Of a stretch of DNA of 64,000 nucleotides, positions 54,575-62,916 are shown piece by piece. The DNA lies in NCBI RefSeq assembly GCF_016019955.1, contig NZ_JAECRZ010000003.1, positions 232,892-296,891 on the forward strand. Direction: 5' to 3'. Each line of letters begins with the position of its first letter. Position 1 is the first letter of the stretch. A model generated the notes under the pieces. That model saw only the letters and a program-made list of their open reading frames with translations, searched no databases and was not told where the DNA came from. The stretch comes from Thiosulfatihalobacter marinus (GTDB lineage Bacteria; Pseudomonadota; Alphaproteobacteria; Rhodobacterales; Rhodobacteraceae). A program made the translations under genes and the position numbers.

Positions 54575-56476
54575 CTAGTCGGTCATGAAGAATTCGTCGG
54601 GACGGTGCATCCCGAAATGTGCCCCCGGCGACCAGGCCCAGATCGCCTTTTCCGGGACGTTCCTGACGCGGTTGGAAACAACGACCGGCTGTGGTGCCTG
54701 GTTGAGCAGGCCAATGGCAAAGACCTGATCGGCGTGGATATCAACCATTTCCTGCCAGATCTGCCCCCGTTCCACGGCCGAGTAGGCGCGGTTCCAGGCA
54801 TCGGCCAATTCGTCGAGCCGGATCGCGGCGGGCAGGTCGGGCGGCTCGCCTGCATCGCCATTGGTTTGATGATACTGGCCCCATTTCGGCCAGGCGAAGA
54901 ACTCTTGCTGGCGCGGCGCGACATAGGCGGGCGACGTATAGGTTTGGGGAAGGCCATTGTCCCAGCCGAACCACACAGAGGCCATGGATTCGCCAGAGTA
55001 GACCCGGTTGCGCAGAATGTCGCGTTCAAGCGGGCGCATGATCAGCTTGATGCCGATGTCCTTCCAGTTGTCGATGACGATCTGAAGCGCGTTTTCAACC
55101 TCTTGCCGCTCGCCGGCGGTTTCGACCACGATCCACATCGGACGCCCGTCGGGCAAAACGCGAAAACCGTCTTTGTCACGGTCGGTCAGGCCCATTTCAT
55201 CCAGAATGGCATTGGCGCGGGCCGGGTCATAATCGGCCCAGGCCCGACGGTTTTCCTCTTTGTAGAACGGGCTAAGGGGCAGCACGGTCATCGCGCCCTC
55301 TTTTGCAAGACCGAAATACAGGCTTTTGTTGATGATCTTGCGATTGATCGCCAGCGACAGGGCGCGGCGCAGGCGCGCATCGCGCATGATCTCGCGCCAG
55401 CCATCGTCATTGTAGTTGAGATTGAGGTAGATCGCGATCTGCGAAGCGGTACCGTTGCCCCAGAGATAGGTCGTGTAGTTCCCGCCGGCCTCGCCCTTTT
55501 TCAGGATGGCGGTGTCCTTGAAATCCAGCCCGCGGGCCTGAAGATCGACCTCGCCCGCATTGGCCTTGGCCGCGACAAGACCCGGCGCGACGACCTGCAT
55601 TTCCACAACGTCGATATAGGGCAGTTGCACGCCATTCGTATCGGCCCGGTGGTAATAGGGGTTGCGTACGAAGAGGAAGCGGCTTTTGCCGTCCTTGGTG
55701 GCCAGCATCCAGGGTTGCAGCGTTGGCAGGTCCGGGTTGTCGAACTTGTACATATTGTCGCTGCGATTGTGCAGCGCGGGCCAGCTGCGCACGCGGGCCT
55801 CGTAGAGCAATTCGCTCAGACCCTCTTCATCGGCATATTTGGCGTGCAGTTTCTTGAGAAAATGCGACGGGCGGTAGATGAAGGGCGGGCGGGCCTCGGC
55901 CAGCATTTGCAGGAATTGCGGGTTGGGTTTCTCCCATTCGTAAATGATGGTGGTTTCATCAGGGAACGTGACAGTCGGCAGCTTGCCATCGACCCGCAGG
56001 AAATCGATCGGGCCGGAGGGCGACAGAAGCTCGTTATTGGCCACGTCCTCCCACCAGTAGCGGAAATCCTCGGATGTGAAGGGCGCGCCATCCGACCAGC
56101 GGTGCCCCGGACGCAGGCGCATGGTGAACTTGCGGTCATCGACATTGTCGAGGGATTGCAGGATATCGGGCACCAGTTCGTAGCGTTCATTGTAACCCAC
56201 CAGGCGCGCATAGCCGTAGACCACCATCTGGCGCACATCCTTGGCGCGCGTGACCATGGTGCGCAGCGTCCCGCCCTGTTGGCCGAACTCGCGCCCTTTC
56301 AGGCTCAGATCGACCAGCAGCGGCGCAGAGGGCATACGTTCGGCCACTGGTGGCAGGTTGCCGGTGTCCACTTCGCTCTGCCAGAAGGCGCTTTCCTGCA
56401 ACTCCTGGGCGGACAGGGGTGCGGCCGACAGGGTTGCCAGGGCAAGACCAGCGGCAATCAGATAACGTTTAAGCAT
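54575..56476 (-). CDS. ABC transporter substrate-binding protein, peptide type, system 2
   Basis: A 633-residue SBP_bac_5 protein, again longer than classical OppA. A signal peptide of about 23 residues ends LSAQ before ELQESAFW. The region NLPPVAERMPSAP parallels DLPPLAERLPEEP of system 1. The core starts FTMRLRPGHRWSDGAPFTSE. It overlaps the ATPase gene's 3' end by 8 nt, so the gene order is ATPase, binding protein, permease, permease, different from system 1. The substrate is unknown; oligopeptides or oligosaccharides are both known for relatives. Confidence 0.88.
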   Translation of the reverse strand: MLKRYLIAAGLALATLSAAPLSAQELQESAFWQSEVDTGNLPPVAERMPSAPLLVDLSLKGREFGQQGGTLRTMVTRAKDVRQMVVYGYARLVGYNERYELVPDILQSLDNVDDRKFTMRLRPGHRWSDGAPFTSEDFRYWWEDVANNELLSPSGPIDFLRVDGKLPTVTFPDETTIIYEWEKPNPQFLQMLAEARPPFIYRPSHFLKKLHAKYADEEGLSELLYEARVRSWPALHNRSDNMYKFDNPDLPTLQPWMLATKDGKSRFLFVRNPYYHRADTNGVQLPYIDVVEMQVVAPGLVAAKANAGEVDLQARGLDFKDTAILKKGEAGGNYTTYLWGNGTASQIAIYLNLNYNDDGWREIMRDARLRRALSLAINRKIINKSLYFGLAKEGAMTVLPLSPFYKEENRRAWADYDPARANAILDEMGLTDRDKDGFRVLPDGRPMWIVVETAGERQEVENALQIVIDNWKDIGIKLIMRPLERDILRNRVYSGESMASVWFGWDNGLPQTYTSPAYVAPRQQEFFAWPKWGQYHQTNGDAGEPPDLPAAIRLDELADAWNRAYSAVERGQIWQEMVDIHADQVFAIGLLNQAPQPVVVSNRVRNVPEKAIWAWSPGAHFGMHRPDEFFMTD

Positions 56477-58247
56477 AGCGGCGTACCTTATGTCCGGGCC
56501 CCGTCACCGTGAGCGGCGGTGTGTCCAGCCCGTCAAAACGGAAGGCCTCGGGCCAGCTTGAGGGCTCGCCCGCGCCCTGGGCAACGATCCGCAGGTTGAT
56601 CGGACGGTTGATATCCGGTTCCGGCTGGGCGGCAATCAAGGCCTTGGTATAGGGATGCTGGGGATTGTAGAACAGCTGATCGGGTGGCCCCTGTTCCACC
56701 ACCAGACCGGCGCGCATGACGGCGACCTCGTCGGCGATGCGGGCCACGACGGCCAGATCGTGGCTGATGAACAGGTAGCTGAGATTAAGCCGATCGCGGA
56801 TTTCTTCGAGCAGTTGCAGCACCTGTTCCTGCACCGACACGTCAAGCGCCGATGTGGGTTCGTCGCAGACCAGGAAGGTTGGCCCAAGCATCAGCGCGCG
56901 GGCGATCGACAGGCGCTGGCGCTGACCGCCGGAAAAGGCGTGCGGATAACGGGTGAGCATGTTTTCCGACAACCCCACCCAGCGCAGCATTTCAACGGCG
57001 CGTGCGGTGCGGTCGGCATTTGTTCCAATGCCGTGAATTTCCATCGGCTCGGTCAGCGCGTCCTTGACCCGCATCCGCGGGTTCAGCGTGGAATACGGAT
57101 CCTGGAACACCATCTGCGCCTTGCGCTGAAAGGCAAGCCGATCGGCATTGTCGAGCTTTTGCAGATCCACGGTTTCGCCACCGGTTTGCGCGCGAAACAG
57201 GATTTCGGCCCCCGGATCGGCCCGTTCGGCGGCCAACGCCATGCGCGCGCAGGTGGTCTTGCCCGAGCCGCTTTCGCCGACCACGGCCAATGTCTTGCCG
57301 CGTTCAACGCCGAATTCGATGCCGCGCACGGCGTGAACGACGGTCCTGGGTTTCCAGGGCGAAGACCCCTTGAGCGTGAACGTCTTGGACACGTTGCGCA
57401 TTTCCAGGATGTAGTCGCGATCGCTTTCCTTATCCTTGTCCATCGGCGTGGCAGGGATTTCCGGCGCGGCGGCCATCAGATCGCGGGTATAGCCATGCCG
57501 GGGATCGTTGAGGATTAGCGGCGCCGGGCCGGATTCGACCACCCGGCCGCGATTCATCACCACAACGCTGTCGGCCATGTTGGCGACAACGCCCAGATCG
57601 TGCGTGACAAGGACCACGGCCATGCCGAAATCCTTTTGCAGATCCTTGATAAGGCCCAGCACCTGGGCCTGGGTCGTCACGTCCAGCGCGGTTGTCGGTT
57701 CGTCCGCGATCAGCAGTTCGGGTTTGCCCACCATCGCCATCGCGATCATGGCGCGTTGCCGCATCCCGCCGGACAGTTCGAACGGGTATGAATCGTAAAC
57801 GCGGTCAGGATCCTTGAAGCCGACGCGCTCGAACATGGCCAGAACGCGCTTGCGCTGTTCGGCCCTGTCGATGTTCTTGTGCAGGCGCAGCACCTCTGTC
57901 ACCTGATTGCCGATCCGGTGCAGTGGCGACAACGAACGCATGGGCTCCTGGAAAATCATCGAGATGCGTTCACCCCGAATGCGGCACATATGACGTTCGC
58001 TGACATCCATCAGGTTGATCAGCGCCCCGTCACCGCGCCCCGGAAACAGAACACGGCCGGACCGGACCTGGGCCATTTCAGGCAGAATGCGCAGGGCGGC
58101 ACGGCAGCTGAGTGTCTTTCCAGAGCCGCTTTCCCCGACAAGGGCAAGGGTTTCGCCCGGCTGCACCGAGAAATTGACATCATCGACGACGGGCGCGGCA
58201 TCGCCAAAACCGATCGTCAGGTTTTCAACAGTCAATAGTGCCGACAC
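56469..58247 (-). CDS. ABC transporter ATP-binding protein with two fused nucleotide-binding domains
   Basis: A 592-residue protein with two complete ABC domains, equivalent to fused OppD and OppF. Domain 1 has Walker A GESGSGKTL near residue 39, [15 protein letters not shown] and [12 protein letters not shown]. Domain 2 has GESGSGKTT near residue 345, FSGGQRQRLSIARAL and LVCDEPTSALD. The start is probably GTG 58247 with AGGGGAA 6 nt upstream; the open frame reaches 58328 but its first 27 codons are poorly supported. It is first in the operon, whereas system 1 encodes these domains as separate genes. Confidence 0.9.
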   Translation of the reverse strand: MSALLTVENLTIGFGDAAPVVDDVNFSVQPGETLALVGESGSGKTLSCRAALRILPEMAQVRSGRVLFPGRGDGALINLMDVSERHMCRIRGERISMIFQEPMRSLSPLHRIGNQVTEVLRLHKNIDRAEQRKRVLAMFERVGFKDPDRVYDSYPFELSGGMRQRAMIAMAMVGKPELLIADEPTTALDVTTQAQVLGLIKDLQKDFGMAVVLVTHDLGVVANMADSVVVMNRGRVVESGPAPLILNDPRHGYTRDLMAAAPEIPATPMDKDKESDRDYILEMRNVSKTFTLKGSSPWKPRTVVHAVRGIEFGVERGKTLAVVGESGSGKTTCARMALAAERADPGAEILFRAQTGGETVDLQKLDNADRLAFQRKAQMVFQDPYSTLNPRMRVKDALTEPMEIHGIGTNADRTARAVEMLRWVGLSENMLTRYPHAFSGGQRQRLSIARALMLGPTFLVCDEPTSALDVSVQEQVLQLLEEIRDRLNLSYLFISHDLAVVARIADEVAVMRAGLVVEQGPPDQLFYNPQHPYTKALIAAQPEPDINRPINLRIVAQGAGEPSSWPEAFRFDGLDTPPLTVTGPGHKVRRYA

Positions 58248-58471
58248 GCCCAATTCCCCTGCCTCGCCCCAAATTCCTTCCCGTTCCGGGGCGAGGCGCT
58301 GTTTCCGAGTGAACATGATTATCCGCATTGTCGCAAGCGTCTAGGACGGTCCGGGCGCGAACCCATGAAGTTCCGTGCATTTGCACGGTTTCCCGACACC
58401 CGGACGCGGCGGGGGTGACATCGACCGCAAAACCGGTATGAGGAAGCGGCAAGAGCACTTGAGGAAACCTG

Positions 58472-58963
58472 ATGAGCCGACTGGATGTCTTTATCAACCG
58501 TATGGCGTCACAACGCGCCTGTATCGATTTCGCGGCCCGACAGACCCGCGAACGGGGCGGGCCGGTGTTCGAGTTGGGGCTGGGCAATGGCCGCACCTTC
58601 GATCATCTGCGCGAGCAAATGCCCGAGCGCGATATCTATGTATTCGAGAGGGAAGTTGCATCGAACCCGGCCTCAACCCCGGCCCCGGAAATGACCATTC
58701 TGGGCGACGTGCGCGAGACACTGCCGGCGGCGCTTGCCCGGTTCGGCGCCACGGCCAGCGTGATCCACGCCGATCTGGGTGGACATGACCTGGCCAGGAA
58801 CGACCGGTTCGCGCGCGATATTTCGCCCCTGATCGAGCCCTTGCTGGGTCCGGGCGGCATCATGGTGTCGTCGGACCGCATGTATTTCGCCGGCCTGCGC
58901 GAACTGCCGCTTCCGCCCGACGCGGTTGAAGGGCGGTGCTTTGTGTACCGTCGGGACGCGTAG
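58472..58963 (+). CDS. Small class I SAM-dependent methyltransferase-like protein (paralogue)
   Basis: A 163-residue protein resembling the one at 41731-42207. Both begin MSRLD, and motif I here is ELGLGNGRTFDHLREQMPER (about 34-53), followed by VFER. The C-terminal half holds SPLIEPLLGPGGIMVSSDRM, matching SPLIAACMAPGGVLVSG of the paralogue. GAGG lies upstream of ATG 58472. It stands alone between the second ABC operon and the lipid locus, 176 nt upstream of the alpha-oxoamine synthase, so a link to lipid or glycan modification is possible but unproven. Confidence 0.72.
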   Translation: MSRLDVFINRMASQRACIDFAARQTRERGGPVFELGLGNGRTFDHLREQMPERDIYVFEREVASNPASTPAPEMTILGDVRETLPAALARFGATASVIHADLGGHDLARNDRFARDISPLIEPLLGPGGIMVSSDRMYFAGLRELPLPPDAVEGRCFVYRRDA

Positions 58964-59139
58964 AACTGTCTGGATTCCGGGCGGTTGCACCGGTAATAGG
59001 CGCAAAATTGTAGACCGTGCTGATTTGTACCTTCATATTGGCGGAACACCGGTTTAAGGGTGTAGCCGTTAAATGGGATACTCAGCGGCGCGTTCGAGCA
59101 GGCGCCACAAGCTTTAGTCTGTCCAGGACGGTGAGGGAC

Positions 59140-60366
59140 ATGGAAGAAAACAAATCCAGCTTTCTGACGTTTGCCGAGCGGTTCTTCCGGCTGGGCGGCG
59201 GATTCCTGGTTGCCGAAGACAACCCGTATTTCGTTCCGACCGATGCCCTGGAGGACAGGAGCGGCGAGTGGCCCGACGGCTATCTGTCGATGGCGCATTA
59301 CGATTACCTTGGCCTGCTGCATCACCCCGAAACCACCGCCGCCGCAAAGGCGGCGATTGACCGTCACGGGACCGGCGTGGGGGCCTCGCGGCTGGTGGGC
59401 GGAGAGCGCCTGGCGCATCGCGCCTTTGAAGAAGACATGGCGGATTTCCTGGGAGTCGGCGGCGTGCTGACAATGATCTCGGGCTATCTGACGAATGTCA
59501 GCGTGATCGGTCTTTTGGCGCACCACAAGGATCTGATCATTGTGGACGAGCTGGCGCATAATTCGATCATGGTCGGGGCGCAGGGGGTCAAGGCTGATCT
59601 GCTGTCGTATCCGCATAATGATCTGGACGCGTTGGACAAGCTGCTGGGCGAGAAACGCGGCAGCTATAACCGGGTGTTGATCTGTACCGAGGGCCTGTTC
59701 TCGATGGACGGCGACATCACTGATCTGCCCAGGCTGCTGGAGATCAAGGATCGCCATGACGCGTGGCTGCTTTTGGACGAAGCGCATTCCTACGGCGTGC
59801 TTGGTCCCACGGGGCGCGGCCTGTGCGAGCATTTCGGCATCGACCCGGAGCGCGTGGAGCTTTCGATCGGGACATTGTCCAAGAGCTTTGCCTCGGCCGG
59901 TGGGTTTGTGGCGGGCAACAAGAAGGTCATCGAGTGGATGCGGTTCGGCATCGCCGGGTTCATCTATTCGGTGGGCTTGCAGCCGGCAACGGTGGCCAGT
60001 TCGCACCAGGCCCTGAAGATCTTGCGCGACGAGCCGGACCGGGTGACACGGCTGCGGCGCAATTCCAAGCTGTTCCTGCGCAAGGCGCGCGAGGCCGGGC
60101 TGAACACCGGCACCGCGATCGGCGAGGCGGTGGTGCCGGTATTGTTCGAGTCGCCCATGGAATGCATGCTGGCGGCCAAAGCATTGATGGATCAGGGTAT
60201 TTATGCCCCGCCTGTCATCCAGATCGGCATTCCCAAGGACTTGCCGCGCATCCGCTTCTTCCTGTCGGCCACCCATACCGAAACTGATATCGACCGCGTG
60301 ATCAACGCGCTGGTCGCGGCGTCAGGCGGGGTGCATTCCGTACGGAACCGATTGAGCGCGGAATAA
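59140..60366 (+). CDS. Alpha-oxoamine synthase, serine palmitoyltransferase-like
   Basis: A 408-residue fold-I PLP enzyme of the alpha-oxoamine synthase family (SPT, AONS, KBL, ALAS). The PLP lysine is Lys248 in GTLSKSFASAGG, and the cofactor aspartate is in LLDEAHSYG (Asp213, His216). VDELAHNSIMVGAQ carries the histidine that stacks on PLP. These enzymes condense an amino acid with an acyl thioester. The downstream 3-ketosphinganine-reductase-like gene points to serine plus acyl-CoA or acyl-ACP giving a 3-keto sphingoid base. The N-terminal extension differs from 8-amino-7-oxononanoate synthase and no biotin genes are near. Start ATG 59140; the ribosome site is weak (AGGA 12 nt upstream). 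Confidence 0.8.
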   Translation: MEENKSSFLTFAERFFRLGGGFLVAEDNPYFVPTDALEDRSGEWPDGYLSMAHYDYLGLLHHPETTAAAKAAIDRHGTGVGASRLVGGERLAHRAFEEDMADFLGVGGVLTMISGYLTNVSVIGLLAHHKDLIIVDELAHNSIMVGAQGVKADLLSYPHNDLDALDKLLGEKRGSYNRVLICTEGLFSMDGDITDLPRLLEIKDRHDAWLLLDEAHSYGVLGPTGRGLCEHFGIDPERVELSIGTLSKSFASAGGFVAGNKKVIEWMRFGIAGFIYSVGLQPATVASSHQALKILRDEPDRVTRLRRNSKLFLRKAREAGLNTGTAIGEAVVPVLFESPMECMLAAKALMDQGIYAPPVIQIGIPKDLPRIRFFLSATHTETDIDRVINALVAASGGVHSVRNRLSAE

Positions 60367-60371
60367 TCCCG

Positions 60372-61004
60372 ATGCTGCGCATGTGCCTGTCCCGACTGCC
60401 GTTGCCGTGCGTTTTTATGCTGGTGGGTCTGATGGTCGTTGCGGCGGCGCTGCCCGCCCAGGCGCGGCCGGGCATCCGGCTGACGGAAAGCAGCGTGTCA
60501 TACTCCCTGCCCCGGGCTCGCGCCGAGTTCCCGCATCCTGACGAACCGCGCCAGCTGTTCTTTGTTCAGCGCACGCCAAACGCCAACACCGTTGTCTATG
60601 CCGCCCGGTTCACCGCCGACGGGCGTCTCGACCCGCGCCGCCCGGTGGTTGCCTATTGGCGCCGCTATGCCAGCCAGGGGCAGACCATGCGGCTGCGCTG
60701 GTACGAACGGTTGTTCGGCTATGGTGTCTGGAGCCGGCCGAACCGCAATGGATCGGGCTATCTTGTGGGCGTCAACGCGATGCGGAACACAAGCGTGGAG
60801 CTGCGCCAGACCGGTCCGTTTCAAGCCGCGCTATGGACACGGGTCGACAATCGTGATTTTCAGCTGGTCTATGGCTACCTGGACCTTGACGAAAGTGGGA
60901 TGCTTCCCAGGGTCGAACGCCTGCGCCTATACACCACGGACCCGGAAACGGGCCGCTATGTCACACATTTTTTTGCAGTTTCCGGTGGAGAATACCACGA
61001 ATGA
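60372..61004 (+). CDS. Exported DUF4833-like protein
   Basis: A 210-residue protein. It has a signal peptide or anchor (about residues 13-32, ending PAQA), then an approximately 150-residue domain. The segment FFVQRTPNANTVVYAARF, with YWRRYASQGQ and ERLFGYGVW, matches my recollection of DUF4833, a family I associate with inositol-lipid loci of Bacteroidetes. The function is unknown; a periplasmic lipid-related role is an inference from context. It starts 5 nt after the alpha-oxoamine synthase, and its stop overlaps the ATG of inositol-1-phosphate synthase (ATGA). This coupling indicates that it works in the same pathway. Confidence 0.68.
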   Translation: MLRMCLSRLPLPCVFMLVGLMVVAAALPAQARPGIRLTESSVSYSLPRARAEFPHPDEPRQLFFVQRTPNANTVVYAARFTADGRLDPRRPVVAYWRRYASQGQTMRLRWYERLFGYGVWSRPNRNGSGYLVGVNAMRNTSVELRQTGPFQAALWTRVDNRDFQLVYGYLDLDESGMLPRVERLRLYTTDPETGRYVTHFFAVSGGEYHE

Positions 61005-62122
61005 CTTCGCAGACGACGAAAACCCCCATCCGCACCGTGATCGTGGGGGTTGGCAATTGTGCCAGTTCGCTGATCCAGGGCGTTTCCTATTGCAAGGCGA
61101 CGGGCGCTGAGGCCGTGGGGGTGAGCTTTCCCGAGCTGGGCGGCTACCGGCCCGAGGATATCGAGCTGGTTGCCGGGTTCGACGTGGATCTGCGCAAGGT
61201 TGGCAAGCCGCTGGGCGAGGCGGCTTTCGCGGCGCCCAACTGCACCGAACGGTTCCACACCGATCTGGAGGACCAGACCGCACCGATCCATCGCGGGCCC
61301 GATCTGGACGGGGTGGCCTGGCATATGTTGCAGAACCCCGAGGATCGTTCGTTCCGCCTGTCGCAGGAACCGGCGCTGAGCAAGGACGACGTTGTGGCCA
61401 CGCTGCGCGCGCTGGAAGCAGAGGTCATGATCATCTTCCTGCCGGTGGGATCGCAGAAGGCCGTGGAATTCTACGTGGAATGCGCATTGGAGGCCGGGGT
61501 GGCCGTGGTAAACGGCATCCCCGTGTTCATCGCCTCGCATCCGGTCTGGGCCGCGAAATTCCGCGCCGCGGGCGTGCCGATCCTGGGCGATGATTTCAAG
61601 GCCCAGTTCGGCGCCACCATCGTGCACCGCACATTGGTCAATCTGGCCCGGATGCGCGGTGTCGAGATCGACCGCACCTATCAGCTGAACGTGGGCGGCA
61701 ACACCGACTTTCTGAACATGACCGAGCAGGAACGGCTGACCAACAAGCGCGAGAGCAAGACCGAGGCGGTACAGGCCGCGTTGAACAACCGACTGCATGA
61801 AAATGACATCCGCATCGGCCCGTCCGACTATGTGCCCTGGCTGAACGACCGCAAGGTTGCCTATGTGCGCATGGAAGGCCGCCTGTTTGGCGGGGCACGC
61901 ACCAATATCGAGGTACGGCTGGATGTCGAGGACAGCCCCAATGCCGCCGCCGAGGCGCTGGTGGCGATCCGGCTGGCGCGGATTGCGCGTGATCGCGGAA
62001 TGGCCGGGCCAATCGCGGATGCCAGCGCGTTTCTGTTCAAGCACCCGCCAGAACAGATCGAAGACACTGATGCCCATGACGTGATCCTGAATTTCGTCAA
62101 AGGGGACGGGGCAGGCGCCTGA
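61001..62122 (+). CDS. myo-Inositol-1-phosphate synthase
   Basis: A 373-residue NAD-dependent enzyme converting glucose 6-phosphate to 1L-myo-inositol 1-phosphate. The Rossmann motif VGVGNCASSLIQG is at residues 16-28. The conserved LNVGGNTDFLNM, GPSDYVPWLNDRKVAYVRMEG and the LFKHPPEQ tail are typical of the bacterial/archaeal short form. It overlaps the DUF4833 gene by 4 nt and the SDR gene by 1 nt. The enzyme is uncommon in alphaproteobacteria and is here embedded in a sphingoid-base operon, pointing to an inositol-phosphate lipid head group. Confidence 0.9.
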   Translation: MTSQTTKTPIRTVIVGVGNCASSLIQGVSYCKATGAEAVGVSFPELGGYRPEDIELVAGFDVDLRKVGKPLGEAAFAAPNCTERFHTDLEDQTAPIHRGPDLDGVAWHMLQNPEDRSFRLSQEPALSKDDVVATLRALEAEVMIIFLPVGSQKAVEFYVECALEAGVAVVNGIPVFIASHPVWAAKFRAAGVPILGDDFKAQFGATIVHRTLVNLARMRGVEIDRTYQLNVGGNTDFLNMTEQERLTNKRESKTEAVQAALNNRLHENDIRIGPSDYVPWLNDRKVAYVRMEGRLFGGARTNIEVRLDVEDSPNAAAEALVAIRLARIARDRGMAGPIADASAFLFKHPPEQIEDTDAHDVILNFVKGDGAGA

Positions 62123-62916
62123 TGCGCCCGGCCTTTGTCACCGGCGGATCAAGCGGCATCGGACTTGCCGCTGCTGTACTGCTGGCGAAACGAGGCCATG
62201 ACATTGCGCTTTTCGCCCGCGATCCGGGCCGGCTGGCGGCGGCGCGGCAGGTCATTCTTGACGCGGCGCCCGACATATCCGTGCGCGAGTTTCCCGTTGA
62301 TGTCAGCGATCGCGCCGCGGTGGAAAGCGCCGTGGCCGAGGCCGTTGCGGCGATGGGCGTGCCGGGATTCGCCATTGCCAGCGCGGGCATAGCCGAACCG
62401 GGCCTGTTTGCCGAACAGCCAGTCGACCTGCACGAACGCCATATGGCGATCAACTATTTCGGAGCGCTCTATTTCGTCAGAGCCCTGACCGGCCCGATGG
62501 CCGATGCCGGCGGCGGCAAGGTCGGGCTGGTCTCGTCGGGGGCGGCATTTTTCGGGATCTACGGCTATTCCAGCTATGCGCCGTCGAAATTCGCGCTGCG
62601 TGGATTGGGCGAAGTGCTGCATGTGGAACTGGAACCGCGGGGCATCGACGTGACGATCTGTTATCCACCCGATACCCAAACGCCAATGCTGGAGGCCGAG
62701 ATGGCCACCAAGCCCGCCGCGACGGTCGAGATTACCAGGGGAGGCGGGCTTTGGCAGGCCGAGGCCGTGGCCGCCCGGCTGATCGCCGGGATGCAGGCCG
62801 GACGGCTGGTGGTGGCGCCGGGTTTCCAGATGGCGGGGCTAAACCGGTTCACAAGCCTGATCGCGCCGATCCTGCGCTGGCATCAACGGCGGCTGATCCG
62901 CAAGTTCAGCGAATGA
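62122..62916 (+). CDS. Short-chain dehydrogenase, 3-ketodihydrosphingosine reductase-like
   Basis: A 264-residue classical SDR. The cofactor motif is GGSSGIG (residues 8-14), the catalytic serine lies in GLVSSGAAFFGIYG, and the catalytic pair is Tyr152 and Lys156 in YAPSKFALRG. After it, EPRGIDVTICYPPDTQTPML closely resembles the YPPDTDTP region of eukaryotic 3-ketodihydrosphingosine reductase (KDSR/FVT1/Tsc10). It would reduce the 3-keto base made by the first enzyme of the operon to a sphinganine-type base. It overlaps inositol-phosphate synthase by 1 nt and the CdsA-like gene by 4 nt. Confidence 0.82.
   Translation: MRPAFVTGGSSGIGLAAAVLLAKRGHDIALFARDPGRLAAARQVILDAAPDISVREFPVDVSDRAAVESAVAEAVAAMGVPGFAIASAGIAEPGLFAEQPVDLHERHMAINYFGALYFVRALTGPMADAGGGKVGLVSSGAAFFGIYGYSSYAPSKFALRGLGEVLHVELEPRGIDVTICYPPDTQTPMLEAEMATKPAATVEITRGGGLWQAEAVAARLIAGMQAGRLVVAPGFQMAGLNRFTSLIAPILRWHQRRLIRKFSE

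Noticed and set aside
59140-60366. 8-Amino-7-oxononanoate synthase (bioF) or glycine C-acetyltransferase (kbl)
   Set aside because: Family membership is shared, but no biotin genes or threonine dehydrogenase are near. Coupling with a KDSR-like reductase and inositol-phosphate synthase favours sphingoid-base synthesis. Not strictly excluded.
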